From assembly GCA_017561205.1 (NCBI GenBank), contig JAFZDL010000086.1, positions 1 through 40,961 of the forward strand: DNA of 40,961 bases, written 5' to 3'. Shown piece by piece: positions 14,026 through 22,365 of this stretch (the first letter of the stretch is position 1; every line of letters starts with the position of its first letter). The notes under the pieces were generated by a model that saw nothing but the letters and a program-made list of their open reading frames with translations, searched no databases and was not told where the DNA came from. Both the position numbers and the translations under genes were made by a program. This DNA is from Oscillospiraceae bacterium. GTDB taxonomy: Bacteria > Bacillota > Clostridia > Oscillospirales > Oscillospiraceae.

Positions 14026-14546
14026 GAATGGATCTCCCCCACGAAAAGGATCCACGGCGCCAGTGGTTAGGATTACGAGCAAAACGGATGGGGCAGGAAT
14101 TTGAAAGCCTTCTCGACGAAAGCTTTGCCTACTATGACGAGCGTGGTTTTGCGTGCATCGAAAAAACACCGGAGCCGATGAAGCCGACCAAGGATATTGG
14201 GAACGGAAAGTTTATTGCTTGCTACGAAAAGAAAGCCCAGCCTGATTACAAAGGCACCATCAAGGGCGGTAGATCTGTGATGTTTGAAGCGAAATTCACA
14301 TCGACAGAAAAGATGGAGCAGAAACGAGTGAGCCAAGGTCAGACCGATTACATGAACAAGCATCAGCTGCTCGGTGCCCGGTGCTATGTGGTGATCGGCT
14401 TTGCTACTGGAAATGTGTACCGCTTCCCCTGGGAAGATTGGTGCAACATGAAGGAGATTTTTGGCAGAAAGTATGTTACCGAGCAAGACAACCTACAGCG
14501 ATACAAGGTGGACAGATCCTGGAACGGGAAACTGGCCCTCCTGTAA
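14016..14546 (+). CDS. recU: RecU-type Holliday junction resolvase
   Basis: A 176-residue protein with a RecU/PD-(D/E)XK core: GQEFE near residue 27-30, QPDYKG with D77, and VMFEAKFT with E91-x-K93, followed by QTDYMNKHQLLGARCYVVIGF, the conserved helix-strand of the RecU family. RecU cuts four-way junctions formed during recombination. ATG 14016 overlaps the previous stop by 10 bases; a second ATG at 14028 is also possible. It complements the NinB-like, AAA_24 and nuclease genes, completing a phage recombination set. Confidence 0.88.
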   Translation: MAVRMDLPHEKDPRRQWLGLRAKRMGQEFESLLDESFAYYDERGFACIEKTPEPMKPTKDIGNGKFIACYEKKAQPDYKGTIKGGRSVMFEAKFTSTEKMEQKRVSQGQTDYMNKHQLLGARCYVVIGFATGNVYRFPWEDWCNMKEIFGRKYVTEQDNLQRYKVDRSWNGKLALL

Positions 14547-14572
14547 ATTTTACCGAAAAGGAGTAGTTAACT

Positions 14573-15361
14573 ATGAGCGAGATTTCTATGTATGAAGCTC
14601 AAAAGAAGAAAATGGAAGGATTGTGTAACGAACACGAGTTGACCTTCCGTTTTCAGAAAGACACCTATCCGCTGATCTTTACCATTAAGCCCACTGGCGG
14701 TATCGGTGCTCAGATGTCCATGCTGGAGAATGTTGAGGAAGTCGGCTATCGCAGCCCCGATGCTTCCATGACCTGGATCTTTGAGGACGGCAACCTTCAG
14801 ACCAAAGTCACAGGCGGCACCTTCACGATCTCCAAGACCCTGCGCACAAAGATCGAAAACATCCTGATCAAAATGATTACATACTGGCAGCAGTACTTCT
14901 TCCGGGATGTGATCCAGCGTGGCGCTCTCAAGGATGGCATGAAGCCGGAGATCGACGAGAGCGATGCCGACGATACCGATATTGTTTCCGATGGTGTCGA
15001 TCTTCCGGAAGGTGCAGAGCCTTTGGAGGACTATGTGGATGATGCCGAGGGCGAGGATCTTCTGAACGAAGAAACCGACGAACTCCCGGACACTGAGGAC
15101 GAGGATCCCGTTAGTAACGGCGACGAGCCTGTGGGTGGCGTTACGGACGAAGAGATTGCGCAGGCTATCTCCATCATTCGGATGGAAAACAAAGCTTCCG
15201 TATCCCTGTTGCAACGCCGCATGAACATCGGATATGCCAAGGCTGCAATGATCATCGATGCCTTGGAGGAACAGGGCGTGGTCGGCCCCTATAACGGCTC
15301 CCAGCCCCGGGAGGTTCTTCCTTTTGACGAACCTGACGAGGAGGTAACCGAAAATGCCTAA
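14573..15361 (+). CDS. Phage protein with C-terminal FtsK-gamma-like winged helix
   Basis: A 262-residue, three-part protein. Residues 1-~125 form a conserved phage domain (MYEAQKKKMEGLC, KDTYPLIFTIKP, MTWIFEDGNL), function unknown. Residues ~127-188 are a strongly acidic linker (many D and E). Residues ~190-250 match the FtsK gamma fold: EEIAQAISIIRMENKASVS, LLQRRMNIGYAKAAMIIDAL, EEQGVVGPYNGSQPREVL. In FtsK/SpoIIIE this domain reads short polar DNA motifs that orient the motor. There is no motor domain here, so it is a stand-alone reader. RBS AAAGGAG. Domain call is firm, purpose is not. Confidence 0.8.
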   Translation: MSEISMYEAQKKKMEGLCNEHELTFRFQKDTYPLIFTIKPTGGIGAQMSMLENVEEVGYRSPDASMTWIFEDGNLQTKVTGGTFTISKTLRTKIENILIKMITYWQQYFFRDVIQRGALKDGMKPEIDESDADDTDIVSDGVDLPEGAEPLEDYVDDAEGEDLLNEETDELPDTEDEDPVSNGDEPVGGVTDEEIAQAISIIRMENKASVSLLQRRMNIGYAKAAMIIDALEEQGVVGPYNGSQPREVLPFDEPDEEVTENA

Positions 15362-15584
15362 GACCCGTACCGTTCAGAAGTACACCGACAAGGCTATCGA
15401 GCGTGCCGGTACGATGTCCAAGGAAGAGTACCACCGGATCAAACACATGCCCAAGATCGAACTGGTACATTACCTGGACCAGCTGTGCGCCACCGCATAT
15501 AAGACAGGCTACACCGCTGGTTACGAAGCAGGCAAAAAAGAAAACCATATTGCCGCTTCGGAAATCCCGGACGAAGCAAAGTAA
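15354..15584 (+). CDS. Small phage protein, unknown function
   Basis: A 76-residue polar protein with a basic N-terminus and an Ala/Tyr/Gly-rich helix (TGYTAGYEAGKKE). The start overlaps the end of the FtsK-gamma-like gene by 8 bases. No recognised domain. The following methylase-like gene begins 13 bases later. Confidence 0.65.
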   Translation: MPKTRTVQKYTDKAIERAGTMSKEEYHRIKHMPKIELVHYLDQLCATAYKTGYTAGYEAGKKENHIAASEIPDEAK

Positions 15585-15596
15585 GGGAGGGCGGCC

Positions 15597-16454
15597 ATGG
15601 CACAGTTAGTACGGAATGTGAGAACTCAGGCACAAAAAGAACTCGTCAAGATCTTCGACACCGCTTGTTACCGGCATAACCGCTGGCAGGTGTGGTCTGA
15701 TTTCGTGGTGATGGCAGCGATCAGCATTTCCAATGCAGTCGATAGCAGCCACGCCAAGGCGAGAGAGGAAATGTATTTGAACATTGCCAAGAGGTACAAC
15801 AGCAAAGAGTTGGAGTGCTTTGCGGAAATGCTTGCAATGATCGTTACCGCAATCGACCGGGATCCGGACCAAGACTTCTTGGGAGATCTATTTATGTGCC
15901 TGGGCTTAGGCAATGAAAGCGGCGGTCAGTTTTTTACTCCGTACAGTGTTTGCAGAGCCATGGCCGCTATGACCTACGGCGAAGATCTAAAAGAGAAAAT
16001 CAAGAAGCGGGGCTGGGTGTCCGTGAATGATCCAGCCTGCGGAGCCGGGGCGCTGTTGATCGCCTTTGCCAACGAGTGCCGGCGCCCCGGCATTGACATC
16101 AATTATCAAACCTCTGTGCTATTCGTCGCACAGGACATAGACCTGATTGCCGGGTGTATGTGCTATATCCAGTTAAGTCTTTTAGGCTGCCCGGGGTATG
16201 TGGTGGTGGCAAATACCCTCACAAACCCTTGCACAAGCATCGACGGAAATGCCCTAATACCGGTGCCGAGTGAAAACATTTGGTACACACCGTTTTACTT
16301 CCGGGATGTTTGGCATTGGCGGCGCCAGTTTTGGCGGGTGCAGTCGCTGATCGAAGCGGCGCCTGCACCTCTGCCAGAACCGGAGGAAATTATCCCGGAG
16401 GTACCAGCAATCCCATTGACCGAAAACAAAGTCGGTCAACTATCGTTTTTTTAA
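15597..16454 (+). CDS. N6-adenine DNA methylase-like protein lacking a normal motif IV
   Basis: A 285-residue protein. It has the type I HsdM-like SAM-binding signature: GGQFFTPYSV (FTP at 113-115) and NDPACGAGALL (motif I at 145-151), then FVAQDID as motif II. The expected catalytic NPPF/DPPY is absent: the corresponding strand reads VVVANTLTNPC (residues 202-212), and NIWYTPFYF follows later. The target-recognition part is missing too. It may be an inactive or repurposed methylase fold, for example a SAM-binding decoy or regulatory subunit; related phage proteins share this shape. RBS AGGGAGG at 15582-15590. Confidence 0.8.
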   Translation: MAQLVRNVRTQAQKELVKIFDTACYRHNRWQVWSDFVVMAAISISNAVDSSHAKAREEMYLNIAKRYNSKELECFAEMLAMIVTAIDRDPDQDFLGDLFMCLGLGNESGGQFFTPYSVCRAMAAMTYGEDLKEKIKKRGWVSVNDPACGAGALLIAFANECRRPGIDINYQTSVLFVAQDIDLIAGCMCYIQLSLLGCPGYVVVANTLTNPCTSIDGNALIPVPSENIWYTPFYFRDVWHWRRQFWRVQSLIEAAPAPLPEPEEIIPEVPAIPLTENKVGQLSFF

Positions 16455-16511
16455 GGGTTTATTCCCAAATCAGGAGAAGCTGCCCAGGGCAGCACGAAAG
16501 GAGTTAATTAA

Positions 16512-17882
16512 ATGCCGAAGAAAAACAGTGAGAATGTAGAGCAGACAACCCAGCAGTTTGTGATGATCCCCATCGAGAAGCTGCACCCCCACCCGGACAA
16601 TCCCCGTAAAGAACTCGGAGATCTGACCGAGCTTGCCGACAGCATCCGTGCAAAGGGCGTGTTCCAGAACCTTACGGTGGTTCCGTTCGAGGATGATTAC
16701 CGTATTATCATCGGACACCGGCGCCGGGCAGCTTCCGAACTGGCCGGGTTGACGCACCTGCCTTGTGTGATCGTGGATATGACACCCAAGGAGCAGGTGG
16801 AAACGATGCTCTTGGAGAATATGCAGCGAGAGGACTTGACGCCTTACGAACAGGCTCAGGGCTTCCAAATGATGATCGACATGGGCGATACCGTGGAAGA
16901 GATCGTGCAGAAAACCGGCTTTTCCAAAAAGACGGTCAAGCGCCGGTTGAAGATGGCCGAACTGGATCCTACAGTTCTGAAAGAGGTGTCCTCCCGGCAG
17001 ATCTCCATGGAGGACTTCGATACCCTGGCGAAGATCGAGGACATCGGGCAGCGGAATGAGTGTTTGAAGAATATCGGCACCGCCAATTTCGCCATCGATG
17101 TCCAGAAGAAGATCAAAAAGCAGAACATCGAAAAGAACCTGCCTTGGGTAAAGACACAGATCCGCAAGGCGAAGGGCAATAAGATCAATCGCACTCAGAC
17201 CTATTACGGCAACCATTCGCAGATTGGTAATGACATCAATATCCACGAACTGACGGAGGAAACGCAGATCGTGCCGGACACCGGCACAAAAAAGCTGTTC
17301 TACTGTTTGGACGAGGATACCGGCAGACTTAGCTTCTATGTTGAAAAGGAAAAGCCTGCGCCGGTTCGCCGCCCTCAGGCAGAAATCGACCGGGAAAAGG
17401 CAATGGCAGAAGCAAATGAAAAGTGCGCCGAACTGTCGGCTCTGTGCTACAAGCTGAGATCTGAGTTCGTGAAAAAACTGTCCTACGGAAGCAAGAACCA
17501 AAAAGAAATGCTGTACGGACTGGTCAGGGCGATTATCAGCCACGGATTTCACTACGCAAGCGTTTCTTCGTCTGACCTGTTTGCGATTCTTGGAGAGGAA
17601 AGAAAGTGGGAAAGTGGCGAAGAAAAGGGGCTCACTGAGCGGCTTTTGGAAAAGCCGGCAAGCACCTACCCTGGAATTGTGTATGCGGCGTTCTGCGACA
17701 AAGACACAGAGGTTTACCATACGACCTACAAGAAGCAGTGGCCTAAGCACCACGAGAATTTGCGGCTGGACGCCCTCTATGTGTGGCTTACCTCTGTCGG
17801 CTATGTTATGAGCGACGATGAAAAAGCCTTGCAGGATGGTACGCACAGCCTGTTTACCGATCCTCAGCAGGTAAAGAGCTGA
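16512..17882 (+). CDS. ParB/Spo0J-family partition-like protein
   Basis: A 456-residue protein. The N-terminal domain carries the CTP-binding ParB box (GHRRRAA at about 68-74; ENMQRED at about 102-108), then a helix-turn-helix (about 128-145, EEIVQKTGFSKKTVKRRL). It is longer than typical ParB (about 290 residues) because a ~250-residue C-terminal region of unknown fold follows, with a coiled-coil segment around 290-330. There is no ParA nearby, which is usual for phage ParB-like proteins; a role in transcription or DNA organisation is as likely as partition. RBS AAAGGAG at 16497-16503. Ends one base before the next gene. Confidence 0.88.
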   Translation: MPKKNSENVEQTTQQFVMIPIEKLHPHPDNPRKELGDLTELADSIRAKGVFQNLTVVPFEDDYRIIIGHRRRAASELAGLTHLPCVIVDMTPKEQVETMLLENMQREDLTPYEQAQGFQMMIDMGDTVEEIVQKTGFSKKTVKRRLKMAELDPTVLKEVSSRQISMEDFDTLAKIEDIGQRNECLKNIGTANFAIDVQKKIKKQNIEKNLPWVKTQIRKAKGNKINRTQTYYGNHSQIGNDINIHELTEETQIVPDTGTKKLFYCLDEDTGRLSFYVEKEKPAPVRRPQAEIDREKAMAEANEKCAELSALCYKLRSEFVKKLSYGSKNQKEMLYGLVRAIISHGFHYASVSSSDLFAILGEERKWESGEEKGLTERLLEKPASTYPGIVYAAFCDKDTEVYHTTYKKQWPKHHENLRLDALYVWLTSVGYVMSDDEKALQDGTHSLFTDPQQVKS

Positions 17883-17883
17883 T

Positions 17884-19365
17884 ATGAAAAAGGTCTGGGC
17901 AGACTGGGAGGAAAGGTATCTGCGGAACAACTGGCCGGATATGAGTGATGCGGATATCGGAAAGCGGCTTGGTCGCAGCGTCGAATCAGTACGGACACAT
18001 CGGTATGTGCTGGGCATCAAGGTAGATCCTGCCCAATGGGCGCCGGAAGAGGATGCGTATATCCTGGAGCATTGGCAGGATCAGACCGATGAAGAAACTG
18101 CTGCTGCCCTCAACCGAACACCGAATGCCGTGTATACACGAGGCCTGTCGCTGGGCTTGTTCCGCAGAAAAGCCGGGGTGAATAAATGGCGCCGGTGGAC
18201 GCAGGAGGAAGTGTCCTACCTCCGGGATAACTGGGGTATGGTCACAATCCAAGGCATAAGCAGAAAACTCGGTCGCACGGAAGCGGCGATACTGAACAAG
18301 GTCCAGGAACTCGGTCTTGGTGCATTCCTGGAGCACGGCGACTACATCACCCTTCATCAGCTGCTCGTGGCTTTTACCAACACCGGTGCATCCGATACAT
18401 ATAAGCTGAAAAGCTGGATCGAGAACAGAGGTATGCCGGTGCATACCCGTCTGATCAAGGAAAAGCGGGTACGGATAATCTACCTTGACGAGTTTTGGGA
18501 ATGGGCAGAGAAACACAGATCCTTCCTCGATTTCTCAAAGATGGAGCCGCTCGCCCTGGGCGAAGAACCGGCGTGGGTCGCTGAACAGCGAAAAAAGGAT
18601 TTCAAAGCCTTTGCTACCCAGCGGAAGGATCCGTGGACACCTGCAGAGGACAGCCGCCTGATAATGCTCCTGCGGATGCAGAAATACGGATATGCGGAAC
18701 TATCGGAAATGCTGCAACGGTCAGCAGGAGCCATCCAGCGCCGTTGCAACGACCTTGGTATCAAAGAACGCCCGGTTAAGGCTGATAACCACAGCGAGGA
18801 AGCAAAATGGACGGAAGCGGATTTTGAAATATTGGCTGATGGGATCCGTAACGGCGACAGCTACACGGAGATCGGCAGAATGATCGGCAAGTCCGAAAAA
18901 GCGATCCGGGGAAAAGTCTACTTTGTGTATTTAACTGAGCGGGCAGATAAAGTCCGTGAAATGATGGGAGATCAGCCGTGGGGATCCGGTGCGCCGGTAC
19001 CTACAGTTAAACAGGCGGTGCACCTATCGAGAACTCGGACGGAAACCAAAGCGATGCTGGAGCAGCTTGCCGGTGTTCTATATCGTAGAACACTCGAACT
19101 GAAAAAAGTGGATTATGACCACTACTTCCAGCGGGCTATGTGTATGAACTGGGATGATCTGCATAGCTGCTGTGCGGCCGGGTGCGAGGATTGCGACGCC
19201 TGCACCGAGTTTATCCGGATCCAACCACAGTATTGCGTTCGCTGCGGCGCTACTTTCTATGAGCGCAAAGAAAACCGTGTGTGCGCCCGGTGCAGGGCTG
19301 CACGAAAGAGCCAAGCATTTAGAAAATATCAACGCCTTTATGGAGGAAGAAGAAACAATGAGTGA
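17884..19365 (+). CDS. Protein with five SANT/Myb-like DNA-binding repeats and a zinc ribbon
   Basis: A 493-residue protein. Tandem repeats of about 41 residues, each starting with a Trp-containing helix and ending with a conserved VxxRxxxLG(I/L)-type recognition helix, occur at about 5-45, 52-92, 104-145, 251-293 and 309-350. They match SANT/Myb-like (GcrA-type) helix-turn-helices. Between repeats 3 and 4 is a separate winged-helix-like segment (150-220). The C-terminus has clustered cysteines (420-440) and a CVRC...CARC zinc ribbon (451-470). Such a chain of DNA readers suggests recognition of an extended site or DNA compaction. One base follows the ParB stop. Exact target unknown. Confidence 0.8.
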   Translation: MKKVWADWEERYLRNNWPDMSDADIGKRLGRSVESVRTHRYVLGIKVDPAQWAPEEDAYILEHWQDQTDEETAAALNRTPNAVYTRGLSLGLFRRKAGVNKWRRWTQEEVSYLRDNWGMVTIQGISRKLGRTEAAILNKVQELGLGAFLEHGDYITLHQLLVAFTNTGASDTYKLKSWIENRGMPVHTRLIKEKRVRIIYLDEFWEWAEKHRSFLDFSKMEPLALGEEPAWVAEQRKKDFKAFATQRKDPWTPAEDSRLIMLLRMQKYGYAELSEMLQRSAGAIQRRCNDLGIKERPVKADNHSEEAKWTEADFEILADGIRNGDSYTEIGRMIGKSEKAIRGKVYFVYLTERADKVREMMGDQPWGSGAPVPTVKQAVHLSRTRTETKAMLEQLAGVLYRRTLELKKVDYDHYFQRAMCMNWDDLHSCCAAGCEDCDACTEFIRIQPQYCVRCGATFYERKENRVCARCRAARKSQAFRKYQRLYGGRRNNE

Positions 19366-19768
19366 ACAAAAGCAATTTTGGGTGCAGGTTGACGCCTATA
19401 AGCATTGGACTCCCGGTACATATCGTGCAGTAACAAAGGACGAATTGGATGCGCTGATCGACCACTACGGTGGCACGATCCTCCGGTTGGTGTCAAATGG
19501 AGAACAAGGCGCAATGGCAATGTGGGCGTGTTTCAAAAGTAATATTTCTGGCGGTTGTTACAGCGATATGATTAACGCCTACCGATTGCTTACCGATGAT
19601 AAGAAATCTTTGGTAGATCGTGAGCATGAGCTTCGCCATCTGTGGAACCAGTACGAGGAACTGTATCGCATCCGGTACTACGGAACGGTCGAAGCTTATC
19701 ACCTCAAACGAGCAGCGGAAGCCAAAGAGCGCTTCGAGAAATATATGCCAAAGGAACAGAACCAATGA
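19358..19768 (+). CDS. Conserved phage protein, unknown function
   Basis: A 136-residue soluble protein rich in aromatic residues and a long C-terminal helix (YHLKRAAEAKERFEKYM). It starts at ATG 19358, 8 bases inside the end of the SANT-repeat gene, after GGAGGAAGAAG. An ATGA junction joins it to the next gene. No family recognised. Confidence 0.7.
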   Translation: MSEQKQFWVQVDAYKHWTPGTYRAVTKDELDALIDHYGGTILRLVSNGEQGAMAMWACFKSNISGGCYSDMINAYRLLTDDKKSLVDREHELRHLWNQYEELYRIRYYGTVEAYHLKRAAEAKERFEKYMPKEQNQ

Positions 19769-20031
19769 TTGTGGCGAACAGCGGCTTTGTTCCAGTAAAC
19801 CGAGGGCATCGGATCGTGCCAGGATCCCGGCACTTCTGCCGGTACTCCGTGTATGACAATAGAACGGATTTTCCGATCATCATAGACGGCACTGCCGACG
19901 AGTGTGCCAAGGCCCTCAAGAGATCCCGCAACTCCTTCTACTGTATGGTGGATCGAGTGCGGAAAGGAAAGAACAAACGATACACCGTCCTTCAGCGGAT
20001 GGTAGACGAGGAGGATGCCGAAGATGGCTAA
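19765..20031 (+). CDS. Small phage protein, unknown function
   Basis: An 88-residue protein with a basic middle part (RHFCRYSVYDN, then RSRNSFYCMVDRVRKGKNKRYTVL) resembling a short helix-turn-helix such as the phage-type decoders with a CAKALKRSRNSFYCMV helix. Acidic tail. ATGA overlap with the preceding gene. DNA binding is plausible because of the recognition-helix-like stretch, but unproven. Confidence 0.65.
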   Translation: MIVANSGFVPVNRGHRIVPGSRHFCRYSVYDNRTDFPIIIDGTADECAKALKRSRNSFYCMVDRVRKGKNKRYTVLQRMVDEEDAEDG

Positions 20032-20668
20032 GGTCAAAAAGCCAAAGAAGAATAACCGGCACAAAGCCGGAGTTATGGGGAGGTCTGACATCCCTTATGC
20101 GCAGAGAATAGCAATGCAGCAGAACCGGGATATTGTGAACTGCCGGAATCACGCAGCACAAATCACAATGTTTTGTATGAGCATTGCAATGCACGAGGTT
20201 GAGGGTATCGGTTACAAGCGTCTGGTTCGCTTCTCCCTCCACTTCAAGGATATTGTGGACGAGTTCTACGAGGATCCCGAGGTGGGGATGGCTCACGCAA
20301 AGCGCCGTATGGAACAGATCGGAATGCCGATCTCCGGCGAGTTCTTCTCTGTGAAACAAGAGGGTGCAACCGTCCGCGAACAGCAGGTACACGATCACGC
20401 CCTGCAAGCTGCGCAGGTGGCTCAGATCTGCGGTGCTATAGCTATGAACGACGAGTTTGGATTTGGGCAGGAGCGACAGCAGAAGATCTCCGAGAAAACC
20501 AACGAACTTTCCGCCCGGTATGCAAAGGATGGCAAGGGCTTCTTGCTGGAGAAGATGGCAGAGATCGGCTTTTTGATCGTCGACGGTGAAGTGAGGGCGT
20601 TTATCGGTGACGACGGAAAAGCAGTTACCCCTACACAGGCCAAAAAGGAGGGCTACCCGGATGCCTGA
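20024..20668 (+). CDS. Conserved phage protein, unknown function
   Basis: A 214-residue, mostly helical protein with a basic N-terminus (KVKKPKKNNRHK) and long helices of Gln, Ala and Glu residues. It has no membrane segment and no motif I can name. ATG 20024 overlaps the previous stop by 8 bases; an ATG three codons earlier is possible but lies too near the RBS. Coupled to the next gene by an 8-base overlap. Confidence 0.7.
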   Translation: MAKVKKPKKNNRHKAGVMGRSDIPYAQRIAMQQNRDIVNCRNHAAQITMFCMSIAMHEVEGIGYKRLVRFSLHFKDIVDEFYEDPEVGMAHAKRRMEQIGMPISGEFFSVKQEGATVREQQVHDHALQAAQVAQICGAIAMNDEFGFGQERQQKISEKTNELSARYAKDGKGFLLEKMAEIGFLIVDGEVRAFIGDDGKAVTPTQAKKEGYPDA

Positions 20669-20912
20669 AAACACAACAAGGTGCGAACAGTGCAAATTGT
20701 TTATTGAGTTGAAAGAACCGTTCTGCTATGAGAAAACGGGATATCCGCAGGGCGTTACGGTCTATGGCTTCTGCACAAAAGACATCCGCAGGCTAAATAA
20801 TCTTTATCCCGTGTACATACCCGATGGCGGTGTGTGCGGTGATTTCATAAGAGATCCCAACAAGCCGGATCCACCACCCGATGTGCAATTAGTAATCGAA
20901 TACGAGGTGTAA
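20661..20912 (+). CDS. Small Cys-containing phage protein, unknown function
   Basis: An 83-residue protein with CEQC near residue 8 and further single cysteines at about 22, 38 and 59; they could make one irregular zinc site. Proline-rich C-terminus. RBS AAAGGAGGG at 20644-20652. Family not recognised. Confidence 0.65.
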   Translation: MPENTTRCEQCKLFIELKEPFCYEKTGYPQGVTVYGFCTKDIRRLNNLYPVYIPDGGVCGDFIRDPNKPDPPPDVQLVIEYEV

Positions 20913-20914
20913 CG

Positions 20915-21235
20915 ATGCCAGAAAGAAATTATGTGATTGTTGCCAACCGGCACAGAACATGGCCCGGAGGATCCCTGTTGTTTTGGGGCAGGCATACCGA
21001 GGATCACGAGGAACGCAGTTTTGGAGGGTATACCTCCCGGTTTAACCAGTGCGAAAAATACACCCGGAAAGAGCTGGAACAGTGGCGCAGAGGTGATAAG
21101 AAGCACTACCCGTTCTTCGATGAACTGGATATAGGCTCCCCGGCAGAGTTCGGAGAGTATGACGAGGTGCTGTGTACTTTGGAGCAGCTTCAGTCCATCG
21201 GCTTCTCTGTCTGGACTGTGGTCTGCACACCGTAG
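20915..21235 (+). CDS. Conserved phage protein, unknown function
   Basis: A 106-residue soluble protein containing RNYVIVANRHRTWPGGSLLFWG and FGGYTSRFNQCEKYT, a pattern I associate with small conserved phage proteins of clostridia but without a named domain. It starts two bases after the previous stop, after AATACGAGGTG. Confidence 0.65.
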   Translation: MPERNYVIVANRHRTWPGGSLLFWGRHTEDHEERSFGGYTSRFNQCEKYTRKELEQWRRGDKKHYPFFDELDIGSPAEFGEYDEVLCTLEQLQSIGFSVWTVVCTP

Positions 21236-21248
21236 AAAGGATGATATT

Positions 21249-21497
21249 GTGGCAAAGAAAAAGCAGAAAACGGAACAGCCGGCCGCAAAGCCGGCACCGA
21301 TGCGGAGGGTTACGCACAGGGGTTATACCGCTGTACAGAGCCCCAGGAATAACCATGTAATGATCGGCAAAGCCGGCAAGATGGTCTACCACGCACAGTA
21401 CGAGATCAATCTGTCGGAAGATGGTCTGCGCAAGGTGATCGACGACTACATAACCCAAAGTGAAAAGGCGGTGAAACGGCCATGCGTTCCATCATAG
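21249..21497 (+). CDS. Small basic phage protein, unknown function
   Basis: An 82-residue protein starting GTG after GAAAGGATG. The first ~20 residues are very basic and Ala/Pro-rich (disordered); the rest (MIGKAGKMVYHAQYEINLSE) is compact. It overlaps the following gene by 16 bases. No family recognised. Confidence 0.55.
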   Translation: MAKKKQKTEQPAAKPAPMRRVTHRGYTAVQSPRNNHVMIGKAGKMVYHAQYEINLSEDGLRKVIDDYITQSEKAVKRPCVPS

Positions 21498-21982
21498 CGG
21501 CGATACAACCCTTTTGGTGTGGCGAGATTGCATCTTTGAGAAAGAATGCGGAGATCCGAAAAACAAAACCTAATCTGACAGAACCATTCAGGTGCTATAT
21601 CTATTGCACCAAGGCTCCGAAGCTGCGGTTTTGGAGATCTAAGACATATTCCTATGTCGACGATCGGAGCCACAATGCCTTTGATCGTTGCGGCAATGGT
21701 ATGGTGATTGGTGAGTTTATTTGCGGCGGCATTATTCCTCTGGGTAATGTCTCCACGGATCCTTGGGATCTCTTGACAGGAGATAAGCACGAATTCAAAA
21801 AAGCTGTGGTGACTGAAAGCGCAAGGCTTACTGAAAAACAGCTGATCGCCTATGCAAACGGGCGTCCCTGTTACGCCTGGGAGATCGAAAATGTGGTTAT
21901 CTACGACGAGCCTAAGCCGATCACAGACTTCGGCATCAACAAAGCACCTCAGAGCTGGTGCTATGTGAAGGAGGTGGCCTAA
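21482..21982 (+). CDS. ASCH-domain-like protein
   Basis: A 166-residue protein with ASCH features: an opening strand MRSIIAAIQPFWCGEI, then a basic turn (AEIRKTKPNL) leading to CYIYCTK, a VIGEFICGG strand and a C-terminal PQSWCYVKE. ASCH domains share the PUA-like fold and bind RNA or modified nucleotides; phage versions are near replication genes. Here the strand order fits, but an internal helical insertion (about 95-135) is longer than usual. The gene overlaps its upstream neighbour and ends two bases before the next start. Moderate confidence in the fold. Confidence 0.7.
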   Translation: MRSIIAAIQPFWCGEIASLRKNAEIRKTKPNLTEPFRCYIYCTKAPKLRFWRSKTYSYVDDRSHNAFDRCGNGMVIGEFICGGIIPLGNVSTDPWDLLTGDKHEFKKAVVTESARLTEKQLIAYANGRPCYAWEIENVVIYDEPKPITDFGINKAPQSWCYVKEVA

Positions 21983-21984
21983 CA

Positions 21985-22365
21985 GTGTACAAGGTCAAGA
22001 ATATTGCGACCGGAGAGGTCAGAACTGTGTATGCGCTATGCGGCACGATGTTCCTGTTTCACAACGGGCTTGAGTGGCACTACGACAACATGGAGTATTA
22101 TATGCCGGTTGAATGCTGCGACTTCTCCATGGTTAGCGATAGTACCAAGAACGCACTGCTGCAGATTGGTCGTACCGCCCATGGTGGCAAGGATCCCGGC
22201 AAAAAGAAGCAACTGACAATGGAAAAGGCGTTGGATCTGCTGAATGCAGAGTACGAAAAAGCAATGGGGCTTGAGTATATCAGAAACCCTCTTGCGTATG
22301 CGCTATACCAGGTTTGGAAGCTGGCAGACCAGAAGAACGGGGGCGCAGATCGTGGGAAAGCCTAA
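21985..22365 (+). CDS. Conserved phage protein, unknown function
   Basis: A 126-residue protein starting GTG (21985) after AAGGAGGTGG. The first third (YKVKNIATGEVRTVYAL) is a small beta-rich domain, the last third a helix-rich region with a basic end. No membrane or metal motif beyond a CC pair at residues 44-45. Overlaps the next gene by 14 bases. Confidence 0.65.
   Translation: MYKVKNIATGEVRTVYALCGTMFLFHNGLEWHYDNMEYYMPVECCDFSMVSDSTKNALLQIGRTAHGGKDPGKKKQLTMEKALDLLNAEYEKAMGLEYIRNPLAYALYQVWKLADQKNGGADRGKA

Noticed and set aside
16512-17882. Phage-plasmid type ParAB partition locus
   Set aside because: ParB-like protein is clear but there is no ParA ATPase beside it, and the element has an integrase with an rpsI attachment site, so plasmid-like maintenance is not supported.
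16470-18020. 516-codon open frame on the minus strand opposite ParB
   Set aside because: Opposite a clear ParB gene, with no RBS and a Leu/His/Arg-rich translation typical of antisense noise.
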